The notes under the pieces are model-generated. The model saw only the letters and a list, made by a program, of their open reading frames with translations. It made no database searches and was not told the DNA's origin. A DNA stretch of 64,000 nt from Spirosoma sp. 48-14 (GTDB lineage Bacteria; Bacteroidota; Bacteroidia; Cytophagales; Spirosomataceae). This document shows positions 1 to 7,899 of the stretch, in pieces; the stretch's first letter is position 1, and each line of letters starts with the position of its first letter. Both the position numbers and the translations under genes were made by a program. The stretch is taken from assembly GCF_001898575.1 (NCBI RefSeq), contig NZ_MKUD01000063.1:447215-511214 (forward strand). Reading direction: 5' to 3'.

Positions 1-59
1 ATTATCTCGATAAAAAACTCGCCAGCGTTACTTACGATGGCAACGTATTTGACGAATAA
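1..59 (+). CDS. C-terminal end of an unidentified protein (partial)
   Basis: A reading frame open from the left edge ends with TAA at 57-59. Its last residues read YLDKKLASVTYDGNVFDE. A strong hairpin with a T-run follows at once, as expected after a real gene end. Eighteen residues are too few to name a family. The start lies outside the window. Confidence 0.6.
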   Translation, partial: YLDKKLASVTYDGNVFDE

Positions 60-78
60 CCAACCTATGAGAACGTAG

Positions 79-108
79 AAAAGGCATCTGGTATGGATGC
101 CTTTTTTT
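79..108 (+). terminator. Rho-independent terminator after the left-edge gene
   Basis: Stem aaggcatc (81-88) pairs with gatgcctt (96-103) around a 7-nt loop and is followed by a run of T. The reverse strand also has an A/T flank, so it may also end the small minus-strand gene that stops at 113. Confidence 0.75.
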
Positions 109-112
109 ATGA

Positions 113-409
113 CTACCATTTGGGTGGTGGCGATTGAGAAACGGCCTTCGTTGGTGTATCGATAGGCACCGTATTCCAGGACGTATCGATAGGTAGCGCT
201 GCTTTGATTGTATCACAATCCTGTAACCGCTCCTGCAATTCGTTGATTTTACTCTCCTGCTGAGTCAGATTTCTCTGAAGATCAATTGTGGCGTCTTCCA
301 GTCGTTGATGTCGATTATAAGCCACACCAAGCAACGCCATAATGCCTAACAGCAGCACGATGACAACTGCCACGAGCGAATAAATAACTCCTCGGCTTAC
401 GGTGGACAT
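113..409 (-). CDS. Small single-pass membrane protein with coiled coil, unknown function
   Basis: This 98-residue protein starts at MSTVSRGV. An upstream in-frame ATG at 439 would add ten residues. One hydrophobic segment (about residues 8-30) is followed by a charged, heptad-like stretch rich in Leu, Gln and Glu (about 34-66), and then a Thr/Pro/Ser-rich tail. The layout suggests a short membrane anchor with a periplasmic or cytoplasmic coiled coil. I do not recognise the family. It lies downstream of the DUF4136 gene on the same strand but is separated from it by a terminator, so it is probably transcribed alone. Confidence 0.6.
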   Translation of the reverse strand: MSTVSRGVIYSLVAVVIVLLLGIMALLGVAYNRHQRLEDATIDLQRNLTQQESKINELQERLQDCDTIKAALPIDTSWNTVPIDTPTKAVSQSPPPKW

Positions 410-452
410 AACCTCAAAACGAAAGGCACAAAATAACAAAAAGGTATGCCCA

Positions 453-490
453 TAAAAAAACCTGCCCTTTGCAGAAGGCAGGTTTTTATT
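453..490 (-). terminator. Terminator of the DUF4136 gene (bidirectional shape)
   Basis: The stem aaaacctgcc / ggcaggtttt has an A-run on the left and a T-run on the right, so it can work in both directions. It lies 20 bp past the stop of the minus-strand gene ending at 510. Confidence 0.75.
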
Positions 491-509
491 TTACTACTTT
501 GAAACGCCC

Positions 510-1079
510 TTAACGAGCCGCGCCATAATCCTGACCGGCACTTTCAGGGAAGTTTTTCATGATACTGGAAACCGTTTCGCGGAATGCCTGATCACGATCA
601 CGTTCTTTGTTCCGGGTGTTTAGCTGCCCCGTTGCCCAGCCTTGCCAGATGATATCGTTGGTACGAGCATCCAGTACGTTGATTACCACACGGTTCTCTT
701 CATACTGCCGCGAATACACATTGTTGCCCATGCCACCGTACCACCACGAATAAGGCGAGTACATATTGTTCGACTGGATTTGCTGACGATCTTTCGAATC
801 CATAAAAAACCGAACCACCAGATCCGCTTCGCCCTGTGTTACAGGCTTGTAGCCACGCGATTTCAGCGACTGGTCAAGCGCATCGGCAATCCGACGCTGG
901 TTGAGGTTGCTACCTACAATGGGGTCAGCATTCCGTTGCCGATCAGCTTCGATCCGGTAGGTCGTAAACTGACGAACATTCACTTTAGGATCGTAGTCGT
1001 ATTTTACTGTAATAGCAGGAGCACAGGACGCCAGCGTACCGACGACGAACAGACTAGTTATTATGCCTTTGAGTTTCAT
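510..1079 (-). CDS. DUF4136 family lipoprotein
   Basis: This 189-residue protein begins with a lipoprotein signal peptide. The lipobox LASC puts the lipidated Cys at about residue 19. The mature part shows the DUF4136 pattern: a YDYDPKVNVRQFTTY start, a middle stretch with DALDQSLKSRGYKPV and ADLVVRF, and a late VVINVLDARTNDIIWQGWA strand. Such proteins are probably periplasm-facing membrane lipoproteins; their biochemical role is not known. The insert around residues 103-120 is rich in Tyr, Trp, Gly and Asn. It appears to be monocistronic, with a terminator just past the stop codon. Confidence 0.85.
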   Translation of the reverse strand: MKLKGIITSLFVVGTLASCAPAITVKYDYDPKVNVRQFTTYRIEADRQRNADPIVGSNLNQRRIADALDQSLKSRGYKPVTQGEADLVVRFFMDSKDRQQIQSNNMYSPYSWWYGGMGNNVYSRQYEENRVVINVLDARTNDIIWQGWATGQLNTRNKERDRDQAFRETVSSIMKNFPESAGQDYGAAR

Positions 1080-1446
1080 GTATTTTGAGTCGTTAAATGG
1101 TCCTTAAACCGCTTAATTAACGTTAGAGAAATAGTCATTCGTATATGACAACTTAATAACAACAAAAGTGCTTCATGCGTTTCGATCCTGGGTTAAATAT
1201 TTAGGCAGAAACAGATCATTAAAAGTCTGATAATCAACACCCCTACTTTACAATTAAGTAATTTTAACAACGCTTTAACCTGGCCCGGTCAACGGGCGCT
1301 TGCAGGCTTGCCCCAGTACTTCTTCTTTCTTTTTCTATGACGCAATCAGGCAGGAAAGCGTTGCAATGAGTTAGTAAAAGTTACGAAAAAATAAAGCCGC
1401 TCCCTGATCAGGGAACGGCTTTATTTTTTTAACGGTAAGTCGATGA
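1080..1446. other. Intergenic region between atpG and the DUF4136 gene
   Basis: This 367-bp AT-rich gap must hold the promoter of the minus-strand lipoprotein gene near 1080-1200 and contains the atpG terminator at 1388-1430. I see no open frame with coding character, no tRNA and no obvious repeat. Confidence 0.6.
1388..1430 (-). terminator. Terminator of the atpA-atpG unit
   Basis: A long stem, ataaagccg with tccctga continuing to tcaggga and cggcttTAT, is flanked by A-runs on the left and T-runs on the right. It sits 17 bp downstream of the atpG stop codon. Confidence 0.85.
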
Positions 1447-2331
1447 TTAGCCATTAGCCAACGCTTCGGCACCACCCACAATTTCAAGAATTTCGGTAGT
1501 AATCGCAGCCTGCCGGGTCCGGTTGTAGACCAGTCGAAGCTCTTTCAGCAGTTCGCCGGCATTCTCGGTTGCTTTATCCATAGCGGTCATCCGGGCACCA
1601 TGCTCAGCTGCATTTGAATCCAGAACCGCTTTATACAGTTGAATCTTAATTGTTTTTGGAATCAGTTCCGTCACAATCTGCTCCTCCGAGGGCTCGAACA
1701 GGTAGTTGATGGAAGTAGCTCCCCCCGCAGGCGACTCAGCCGCTACGATTGGCAGCATCTGTTCAGTCCGAATAATTTGTACCGCTGCATTTCGGAATTC
1801 ATTATAGACAATCTCTACCACATCGTAACGACCATTGGCAAAGCCTTCCATAGCCTCTTCGGCCGCAGCCCGGACCGTACCAAAATTGAGTGAATTAAAC
1901 GTATCGATGTGATTGGTATTCACTTTAAAGCCACGGCGCTGAAACGCTTCTCCACCTTTCTTACCAATGGCCATAATTTCCACATTGCCCGAGCGAGCCT
2001 GTGTGGAATACTTTTCATCGATCAGTGTCAATGCTCCCTTTATCGCATTCGAGTTGAATGCCCCGGCCAAGCCACGATCAGAGGTAATCACAATGATCAG
2101 GACCCGCCCAATAGTCCGTGTTTGCTTATATGGACTTTCCGAAGCCGTTTCCGCCCCTGCCGATACCGTTCCAAGCATCTGACTCAGTTTCTGGGCGTAG
2201 GGCCGCAATTGCGTTATGTTATCCTGCGCCCGACGCAGTTTAGCCGCCGACACCATTTTCATGGCTTTGGTGATCTGCTGAGTCGAGTTGATCGAAGCAA
2301 TCCGGGCGCGTACTTCTTTTAGTGAGGCCAT
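1447..2331 (-). CDS. atpG: ATP synthase F1 subunit gamma
   Basis: This is the rotating central stalk subunit of the F1Fo ATP synthase, which couples proton flow to catalysis in alpha3beta3. The 294 residues match the family's length. Both signature ends are present: an N-terminal helix with INSTQQITKAMKMVSAAKL and a C-terminal helix with YNRTRQAAITTEILEIVGGA. A SDRGLAGAFN motif lies near residue 84. It follows atpA on the same strand. The 191-bp spacer between them is unusually long for this pair and is filled with inverted repeats. A terminator follows directly. Confidence 0.97.
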   Translation of the reverse strand: MASLKEVRARIASINSTQQITKAMKMVSAAKLRRAQDNITQLRPYAQKLSQMLGTVSAGAETASESPYKQTRTIGRVLIIVITSDRGLAGAFNSNAIKGALTLIDEKYSTQARSGNVEIMAIGKKGGEAFQRRGFKVNTNHIDTFNSLNFGTVRAAAEEAMEGFANGRYDVVEIVYNEFRNAAVQIIRTEQMLPIVAAESPAGGATSINYLFEPSEEQIVTELIPKTIKIQLYKAVLDSNAAEHGARMTAMDKATENAGELLKELRLVYNRTRQAAITTEILEIVGGAEALANG

Positions 2332-2334
2332 TCC

Positions 2335-2518
2335 TTTAAGGAGTTAGCAGTTAGGAGCGAGGAGTGAGGAGTTGCTGACGCACATATAATATTCCCTAGT
2401 TTCGTTCCTAACTCCTTAAGCTATTAATAAAAGGAGTTAATAGTGAGGAATTAGGAGCGAGGAGAAAACCGAACGTATCAGCATGCTCTCCCCTAACTCC
2501 TCGCTCCTAACTCCTTAA
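2335..2518. repeat. Paired imperfect inverted repeats between atpA and atpG (GAGGAG family)
   Basis: The gap contains aaggagtta / ttaggagcgaggag units and their inverted copies. One left arm starts at 2336 and closes with ttcctaactcctt near 2405-2417. A second starts near 2431 and closes with cctaactcctcgctcctaact at about 2492-2514. The 13-mer ACTCCTCGCTCCT at 2496-2508 recurs exactly at 25174-25186. The arms are themselves made of short near-repeats. This may act as an intra-operon mRNA hairpin that sets the atpA/atpG ratio, but that is inference. Confidence 0.7.
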
Positions 2519-2522
2519 AAAA

Positions 2523-4097
2523 TTAATAATTTGCTGAAAGATCAGCGGCTACTTTCTTCAAGGTTGCCGTTCCTTCGTCGGTCAGTTTACCGGCACGCAG
2601 TTCGTCCAATACCTTCGGATACTGAGCGCTCAACACCATACCAAACTCACTTTCGAACGCTTTTACCTTGGTGACAGGAACTTTGTCCAGTAAGCCGTTT
2701 GTCGACGCATAGATGATGGCCACCTGCTGTTCAACCGGAACGGGTGAGTACTGCGCCTGTTTCAGCATTTCCTGATTCCGGCGTCCCCGCTCAATGGTCA
2801 GTTTGGTCGACGCATCAAGGTCAGAACCGAACTTGGCAAACGCTTCCAGCTCGCGGAACTGAGCCTGATCGAGTTTCAGTGTACCTGCCACTTTCTTCAT
2901 CGACTTGATCTGGGCGTTACCACCTACCCGCGATACCGAGATACCTACGTTGATAGCTGGACGGATACCCGAGTTAAACAGGTTCGACTCCAGGAAGATC
3001 TGACCATCGGTGATCGAAATTACGTTCGTAGGAATGTAAGCCGAAACGTCACCAGCTTGTGTCTCAATAATTGGAAGAGCTGTCAACGAACCGCCCCCTT
3101 TCACCTTGTCTTTCAACGCGGGTGGCAGGTCATTCATATTTCTCGCGATATCGTCGTTGCTGTTGATTTTCGCAGCCCGCTCCAGCAAACGGCTGTGCAG
3201 GTAGAATACGTCACCAGGATACGCTTCCCGTCCTGGAGGGCGACGCAGCAGCAGCGACACTTCGCGGTAAGCGACAGCCTGCTTCGACAGATCGTCGTAT
3301 ACAACCAGTGCCGGACGGCCTGTATCTCGGAAGAACTCCCCGATAGCTGCACCTGTAAACGGAGCAAAGAACTGCATCGGCGAAGGGTCCGATGCGTTGG
3401 CTGCCACAATCACCGTGTAATCCATAGCACCCGCTTTCCGCAGGGTAGCTTCTACCTGCTTAACGGTCGATGCTTTCTGACCGCAGGCAACGTAGATACA
3501 ATAAACGGGCTGGCCTTTGTCGTAAAATTCTTTCTGGTTGATGATGGTGTCGATGGCCACAGCGGTCTTACCCGTCTGACGGTCACCGATGATCAATTCA
3601 CGCTGACCACGGCCGATGGGGATCATGGCATCGATAGCTTTGATACCCGTTTGCAGTGGCTCGTTTACCGGCTGACGGAAAATTACGCCTGGTGCTTTGC
3701 GCTCCATCGGCATGGGAAACAACTCACCCTGAATAGGGCCCATACCATCTATCGGCAGACCCAGGGTGTTAACAACGCGGCCAAGAATACCATCACCTAC
3801 GTTTACGTAAGCAATCTGATTGGTACGCTTAACGGTATCGCCTTCTTTGATTTCCGAATAATCGCCGAGCAATACAGCACCAACGTTATCTTCTTCAAGG
3901 TTCAGAGCCATGGCCTGAAGCCCATTCTCGAACGACAGCAATTCACCGGCCTGCACCTTCGAGAGGCCGTAGATACGCGCTACGCCGTCGCCGATTTGCA
4001 GCACCGTACCGACTTCTTCGAGTTCAGCTTCAGATTGTGTTCCGGCCAGTTGACGGCGGAGGATCGCTGATATCTCGTCGGGTCTTACGGATTCCAT
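2523..4097 (-). CDS. atpA: ATP synthase F1 subunit alpha
   Basis: Non-catalytic nucleotide-binding subunit of F1, 524 residues. The Walker A motif GDRQTGKT lies at residues 171-178. VVYDDLSKQAVAYRE around 265-279 carries the Walker B region. The arginine finger SVSR(390)VGG, which completes the catalytic site on beta, is present. The start ATG at 4097 gives the usual N-terminus MESVRPDEIS. No atpB/E/F/H genes lie upstream: the neighbour on that side is a divergent FKBP gene. atpA-atpG is therefore split from the rest of the synthase genes, and atpD is also absent here. Confidence 0.97.
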   Translation of the reverse strand: MESVRPDEISAILRRQLAGTQSEAELEEVGTVLQIGDGVARIYGLSKVQAGELLSFENGLQAMALNLEEDNVGAVLLGDYSEIKEGDTVKRTNQIAYVNVGDGILGRVVNTLGLPIDGMGPIQGELFPMPMERKAPGVIFRQPVNEPLQTGIKAIDAMIPIGRGQRELIIGDRQTGKTAVAIDTIINQKEFYDKGQPVYCIYVACGQKASTVKQVEATLRKAGAMDYTVIVAANASDPSPMQFFAPFTGAAIGEFFRDTGRPALVVYDDLSKQAVAYREVSLLLRRPPGREAYPGDVFYLHSRLLERAAKINSNDDIARNMNDLPPALKDKVKGGGSLTALPIIETQAGDVSAYIPTNVISITDGQIFLESNLFNSGIRPAINVGISVSRVGGNAQIKSMKKVAGTLKLDQAQFRELEAFAKFGSDLDASTKLTIERGRRNQEMLKQAQYSPVPVEQQVAIIYASTNGLLDKVPVTKVKAFESEFGMVLSAQYPKVLDELRAGKLTDEGTATLKKVAADLSANY

Positions 4098-4470
4098 ATA
4101 TGTGAGAGGGAAATTTAGTTTATTTTTTCGGCCGCAAAGGTACGATTAAAATTTAATAAAAATACGATGAAATGAAGAAATAACGACTGAATCTTAGACT
4201 TTTCCGATATTCTTCATCAAAAGCGAGCACCATTGGCTGGCCCCGAACGACCGTTCATCCAAATTAACGGTACTTTAAGGGGCTAAAATTGATTTCTGCC
4301 AAATTTTCAACTACTTTTATTTGTGTGATCAGTGAAAGGATTAGGCTGAAATTGACCGCCCCCTCATCAACATTTTTTAGCCGAACCTGCTTATCGTTAA
4401 ACTTTTATCCTATTCATTCACGTTTCAGTAGTATTAGGTCTCAATTCAATTACACCCGTTTTATTTTCGC
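4098..4470. other. Divergent intergenic region atpA / FKBP gene
   Basis: This 373-bp AT-rich region must hold the promoters for atpA (minus strand) and the FKBP gene (plus strand). Reading toward atpA there is an exact -7 element, TACCTTTGC, at 4134-4142. Toward the FKBP gene, TATTTTCG lies just before its ATG at 4471. No further gene is seen. Confidence 0.6.
4134..4142 (-). promoter_or_regulatory. Candidate -7 promoter element for atpA
   Basis: The minus strand reads TACCTTTGC, an exact match to the Bacteroidota housekeeping -7 consensus TAnnTTTG, 37 bp upstream of the atpA start. I see no convincing -33 TTTG at the right spacing. Confidence 0.5.
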
Positions 4471-5241
4471 ATGAAGTTTAATCAATGGATGCTGGCCGGC
4501 ACTGTATCGGCATTAGTAGTTGCTGGTTCCGCCACCGCCCAAGTCAAAAAGCCTGCCGTAAAAAAACCTGCTCTGGCCCCAAAAACAGCCACAGCTCCCA
4601 AACCTGCCAAAGGCACCTTAACCTCCGAACGCGACTCTCTTAGCTATAGCATCGGCGTCAGTATCGCCCAGAATATCAAACAGCAAGGCCCGAAAGATGT
4701 CAATTCAGCGCTGATTGCCCAGGGTCTAGATGAAGCCCTGAAAGGGGGTACGATGCTGCTGTCGATGGATCAGGTTCAGCAGGTTATCCAGAATTTTTAC
4801 CAGAAGCAGATGGTCACCAAAAATGCAGAGGCCATGAAGGCATCGGCTGAAAACAAAAAAATTGGTGAAGCATTCCTGGCCGAAAATAAAACCAAAACGG
4901 GTGTAGTAACCACGGCTAGTGGTTTACAATACTCCATTGAGAAAGAAGGTACCGGTCCCAAGCCGACCGCTACTGATCGAGTAAAGGTTCATTATGCAGG
5001 CCGACTATTGGATGGTACTGAATTTGACAGTTCTATCAAGCGCGGCCAACCCGCCGAATTTGGCGTAGGCGAAGTCATCAGAGGCTGGACCGAAGCCCTC
5101 CAGCTGATGCCCGTAGGCTCCAAATGGAAGCTCTATATTCCCTCTGATTTAGCCTATGGCGACCGGGGTGCCGGTGCCGATATTAAACCCGGCTCAACAT
5201 TAGTGTTCGATGTTGAGTTACTTGATATTGTAAAACAATAA
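4471..5241 (+). CDS. FKBP-type peptidyl-prolyl cis-trans isomerase, exported
   Basis: This 256-residue protein has a cleavable signal peptide (about residues 1-23, ending ATAQ), then a Lys/Pro/Ala-rich linker. A helical N-terminal domain typical of FkpA/Mip proteins covers about 50-140 (SERDSLSYSIGVSIAQ). The C-terminal FKBP domain runs from about 155 to 256, with VKVHYAGRLLDGTEFDSS, VIRGWTEALQLMPVGSKW and IPSDLAYGDRG. It catalyses proline isomerisation and probably acts as a periplasmic folding helper, with dimerisation through the N-terminal domain. The next gene, a Prc protease, also acts on envelope proteins. The two are separated by a hairpin repeat. Confidence 0.92.
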   Translation: MKFNQWMLAGTVSALVVAGSATAQVKKPAVKKPALAPKTATAPKPAKGTLTSERDSLSYSIGVSIAQNIKQQGPKDVNSALIAQGLDEALKGGTMLLSMDQVQQVIQNFYQKQMVTKNAEAMKASAENKKIGEAFLAENKTKTGVVTTASGLQYSIEKEGTGPKPTATDRVKVHYAGRLLDGTEFDSSIKRGQPAEFGVGEVIRGWTEALQLMPVGSKWKLYIPSDLAYGDRGAGADIKPGSTLVFDVELLDIVKQ

Positions 5242-5245
5242 CCAA

Positions 5246-5355
5246 AGAGCGAAAGAATGAAAGAGCGAAAGAGTGAATTGGAACCAACTAGTTTTGCACC
5301 ATTGGTTCAGTTTCGCTCTTTCACCGCTCCGGCGGCCCGGTCTTTCGCTCTTTCG
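5246..5355. repeat. Imperfect inverted repeat (GAAAGAGCGAAAGAG family)
   Basis: The left arm gagcgaaagaatgaaagagcgaaagagtg and the right arm ctctttcaccg...cggtctttcgctctttcg are near reverse complements. An inner pair ttggaaccaa / accattggttc closes the loop. Both arms are built of short repeated units. It fills most of the gap between the FKBP and prc genes. Confidence 0.75.
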
Positions 5356-5377
5356 CCATTAACCTGGGTAATAATAG

Positions 5378-7492
5378 ATGAAGAAGTATCTGGTGACTCT
5401 TATGCCCGTGCTGATGCTGAGTTTTCAGCCGGATTTGCCCTCGAATGGTGCTGTAGGCCACGCTTCGTCCCTACAAACCTCATCTCAATCGCCGACAGCC
5501 GACGATCTGAAGCCGACTGTTTCCCAGGAACGGGTCGAACAACTGGTAGCCAAACTATTGACGACCTACCACTATCGGAAGGTGCGGCTCAATGATTCCC
5601 TTTCGTCAGTTGTTTGGGACAATTACCTCAAAGAACTCGATGGCAACAAAACGTATTTATTGGCGTCGGATGTAGCGTCGTTCGAAAAATACCGCTATCA
5701 GATCGATGATGCACTGATCAATGGCGATCTGACGGCGGCTTACGACCTGTATAATGTGTTCCGCAAGCGGTTCAAAGAGCGTAGTGACTTCGTGAAAGAG
5801 CAACTCAAAAAGCCGTTCACCTTCACGGAAGATGAAACCTTCAACACCGATCGTGAAAAAGCGCCCTGGCCAAAAACGGTTGAAGAGCAAAACGACGTGT
5901 GGCGTAAAATCCTGAAGAATCAGGAACTAGAACTGCGACTGGGCAATCGGAAAGATAGTGCTGTTGTGGCTACCATGAACCAGCGTTATGCGAATCTGGA
6001 CAAAGCTTACAACCGCATCAAAAGCGCCGACGTATTCCAGATTTACATGAACTCGTTTGCCGAAGCACTTGACCCGCATACGAACTATTTCTCGCCAACC
6101 AATGCCGATCGGTTCAATCAGGAAATGAGCCAGTCGCTGGAAGGTATTGGCGCTATGCTTCAGGAAGACGGCGAGTATATCAAGATAACGCAGGTGTTGC
6201 CTGGTGGCCCGGCCTTTAAAAGTAATTTGATCAAAGTAAATGATAAAATTGCGGGGGTTGCTCAGGGGGATAATGGCCCAATGGTCAATACCATGAACTG
6301 GCAGGTCGATGAAGTGGTCAAGCTCATTAAAGGACCAAAAGGTACAGTTGTGCGTTTGCAGATTGTTTCGCCCGATGCTATTGCGGGTGCCCCTCCGAAA
6401 GAACTTCGATTGGTGCGGGAGAAGATCAAACTGGAAGAGCAGCGTGCCAAAAAAGAAATCATTGAGGTAACCGACAATGGTAAACCCTTCAAAATTGGTG
6501 TGATTAACATTCCGATGTTCTATCGCGATTTCGAAGGCGCCCGTAAGCGTGAAGAAGGCTTCAGCAGCACCACGAGCGACGTGAAGAAGTTCGTCGAAGA
6601 ACTTAAAGGCGAAAAAGTAGACGGTATTGTAATTGACCTGCGTGATAACGGGGGTGGTTCGCTTACCGAAGCCATTGACCTGACGGGTATTTTTATTCCG
6701 AAAGGTCCAGTTGTTCAGGTAAAAGAATCATCGGGCGAAACCGAAGTTTATGCCGACAAAGACGGTGGCACAACGGTTTATAATGGTCCGATGGCCGTTC
6801 TGGTAAACCGCTTCAGCGCATCGGCTTCCGAAATTTTCGCAGCTGCTATTCAGGATTACAAGCGGGGCATTATCGTGGGTGGCCAAACCTTCGGGAAAGG
6901 CACCGTGCAAACGCTGATCGATCTGAACCAGTGGCTTCCAAAAGAACCGGAAAAAGTAGGTCAGGTGAAAATGACCATTCAGAAATTCTACCGGATCAAT
7001 GGCAGCAGTACGCAGCACAAAGGGGTAACGCCCGATGTCGAACTACCTTCTGCTTTCTCGGCCGAAGAGTACGGTGAAAGTTCTCAGCCAAGCGCACTGC
7101 CCTGGGATCATATCAACTCAACGCGCTATGAGCTGTCGAACGATCTGGACGATAAAGTTCTTACTCGTCTTCGAGATCGTTTTGAACAACGGCTGAAATC
7201 AGACCCAGAGCTGAAAAAGCTGGCGCAGGATTTAGCCGATTTCAAGAAGGCGAAAGAAAATACAGTCGTATCACTCCAGGAGTCGAAGCGTCGGAAAGAG
7301 CGGGAAGAAGCGGAACGCAAACGGGCTGCTGCCAACAAAGTTTCACAAATGTCGGCTACGACCGATGAAACCGGCACGCCATCGACCGCAGCGACTGCCA
7401 AGAAGAAAAAAGACCTGTACCTGAACGAAGCTGGTCTGGTATTGGCCGATTACATTCTGGCGTCAAATCTGGCTGTGAATAAGAAAATGTAG
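5378..7492 (+). CDS. prc: Carboxy-terminal processing (tail-specific) protease Prc
   Basis: This periplasmic S41-family serine/lysine protease trims or degrades proteins from their C-terminus. It has 704 residues, with a hydrophobic signal sequence at 1-16, a TSP N-terminal helical domain (about 45-235), a PDZ domain (about 250-345) and the S41 catalytic domain (about 370-560). The catalytic pair is Ser482 in NRFSASASEIFAAA and Lys507 in QTFGKGTVQ. A C-terminal charged helical domain follows (about 570-704). Length and order match E. coli Prc. It follows the FKBP gene with a hairpin repeat between them and ends at a strong terminator. Confidence 0.95.
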   Translation: MKKYLVTLMPVLMLSFQPDLPSNGAVGHASSLQTSSQSPTADDLKPTVSQERVEQLVAKLLTTYHYRKVRLNDSLSSVVWDNYLKELDGNKTYLLASDVASFEKYRYQIDDALINGDLTAAYDLYNVFRKRFKERSDFVKEQLKKPFTFTEDETFNTDREKAPWPKTVEEQNDVWRKILKNQELELRLGNRKDSAVVATMNQRYANLDKAYNRIKSADVFQIYMNSFAEALDPHTNYFSPTNADRFNQEMSQSLEGIGAMLQEDGEYIKITQVLPGGPAFKSNLIKVNDKIAGVAQGDNGPMVNTMNWQVDEVVKLIKGPKGTVVRLQIVSPDAIAGAPPKELRLVREKIKLEEQRAKKEIIEVTDNGKPFKIGVINIPMFYRDFEGARKREEGFSSTTSDVKKFVEELKGEKVDGIVIDLRDNGGGSLTEAIDLTGIFIPKGPVVQVKESSGETEVYADKDGGTTVYNGPMAVLVNRFSASASEIFAAAIQDYKRGIIVGGQTFGKGTVQTLIDLNQWLPKEPEKVGQVKMTIQKFYRINGSSTQHKGVTPDVELPSAFSAEEYGESSQPSALPWDHINSTRYELSNDLDDKVLTRLRDRFEQRLKSDPELKKLAQDLADFKKAKENTVVSLQESKRRKEREEAERKRAAANKVSQMSATTDETGTPSTAATAKKKKDLYLNEAGLVLADYILASNLAVNKKM

Positions 7493-7512
7493 TGAGTTGT
7501 CTCATTTCATTA

Positions 7513-7553
7513 CTGAAAAGCCTGCACTTCGAACCGAGATGCAGGCTTTTCAG
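7513..7553 (+). terminator. Terminator of prc (bidirectional shape)
   Basis: The stem tgaaaagcctgca / tgcaggcttttca has a loop of about 13 nt. It lies 20 bp past the prc stop codon. Confidence 0.8.
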
Positions 7554-7554
7554 T

Positions 7555-7648
7555 TTGTAATGTTTGTAACGCGGGTAGAAACACGCGTTTTTAGTCTTGC
7601 ACTTATCCCTGCGGGTTCCCACCCGTGTTACAAACTGTGTGGTATTTT
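7555..7648. repeat. Imperfect inverted repeat (GTAACGCGGGT family)
   Basis: The outer arms gtttgtaacgcgggt (from about 7562) and acccgtgttacaaac (to about 7635) pair with one mismatch. Inside are cgcgggt / acacgcg and tgcgggttcccaccc. The same GTAACGCGGGTGGAAACCCGCG motif recurs at 15088-15146. Confidence 0.75.
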
Positions 7649-7876
7649 CTTATCAAACAAGCCGATCTCGAAACAGCCCAATACCAAAGTCTGCAAAGAC
7701 AGTCATTGCTAACTGAGGTTGAAACATTCAACGAACCCTACGAGAATTGGTACGTTTTCACCGTGGAGAAGGAGAGTTATGTTTCGTTCATGGATGACCT
7801 TGATCGACAGGGTATTGCTTATGAACTAACGGCCAATCGTCCAACTCGTGCCGAATTGCTGGAACGCATGCGATGA
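7637..7876 (+). CDS. Small hypothetical protein, 79 residues
   Basis: The frame reads MWYFLIKQADLETAQYQ and ends RPTRAELLERMR. Codon use resembles the neighbouring genes. I chose the GTG at 7637; an in-frame GTG at 7625 lies inside the preceding repeat arm and would add four residues. The protein is compact, with mixed alpha/beta character and an acidic centre, and has no signal peptide or membrane helix. I do not recognise a family. It stands between the prc terminator and the convergent MATE gene. Confidence 0.55.
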   Translation: MWYFLIKQADLETAQYQSLQRQSLLTEVETFNEPYENWYVFTVEKESYVSFMDDLDRQGIAYELTANRPTRAELLERMR

Positions 7877-7899
7877 CCTTACTCCAACCGAAGCGTCGA

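Noticed and set aside
3057..4070. Long plus-strand frame (337 codons) opposite atpA
   Set aside because: It is the antisense shadow of the strongly conserved atpA gene, and its product has no recognisable domain.
5257..5595. 112-codon plus-strand frame covering the repeat and the prc start
   Set aside because: Most of it lies in the GAAAGAG hairpin repeat and overlaps the clearly coding prc N-terminus in another frame.
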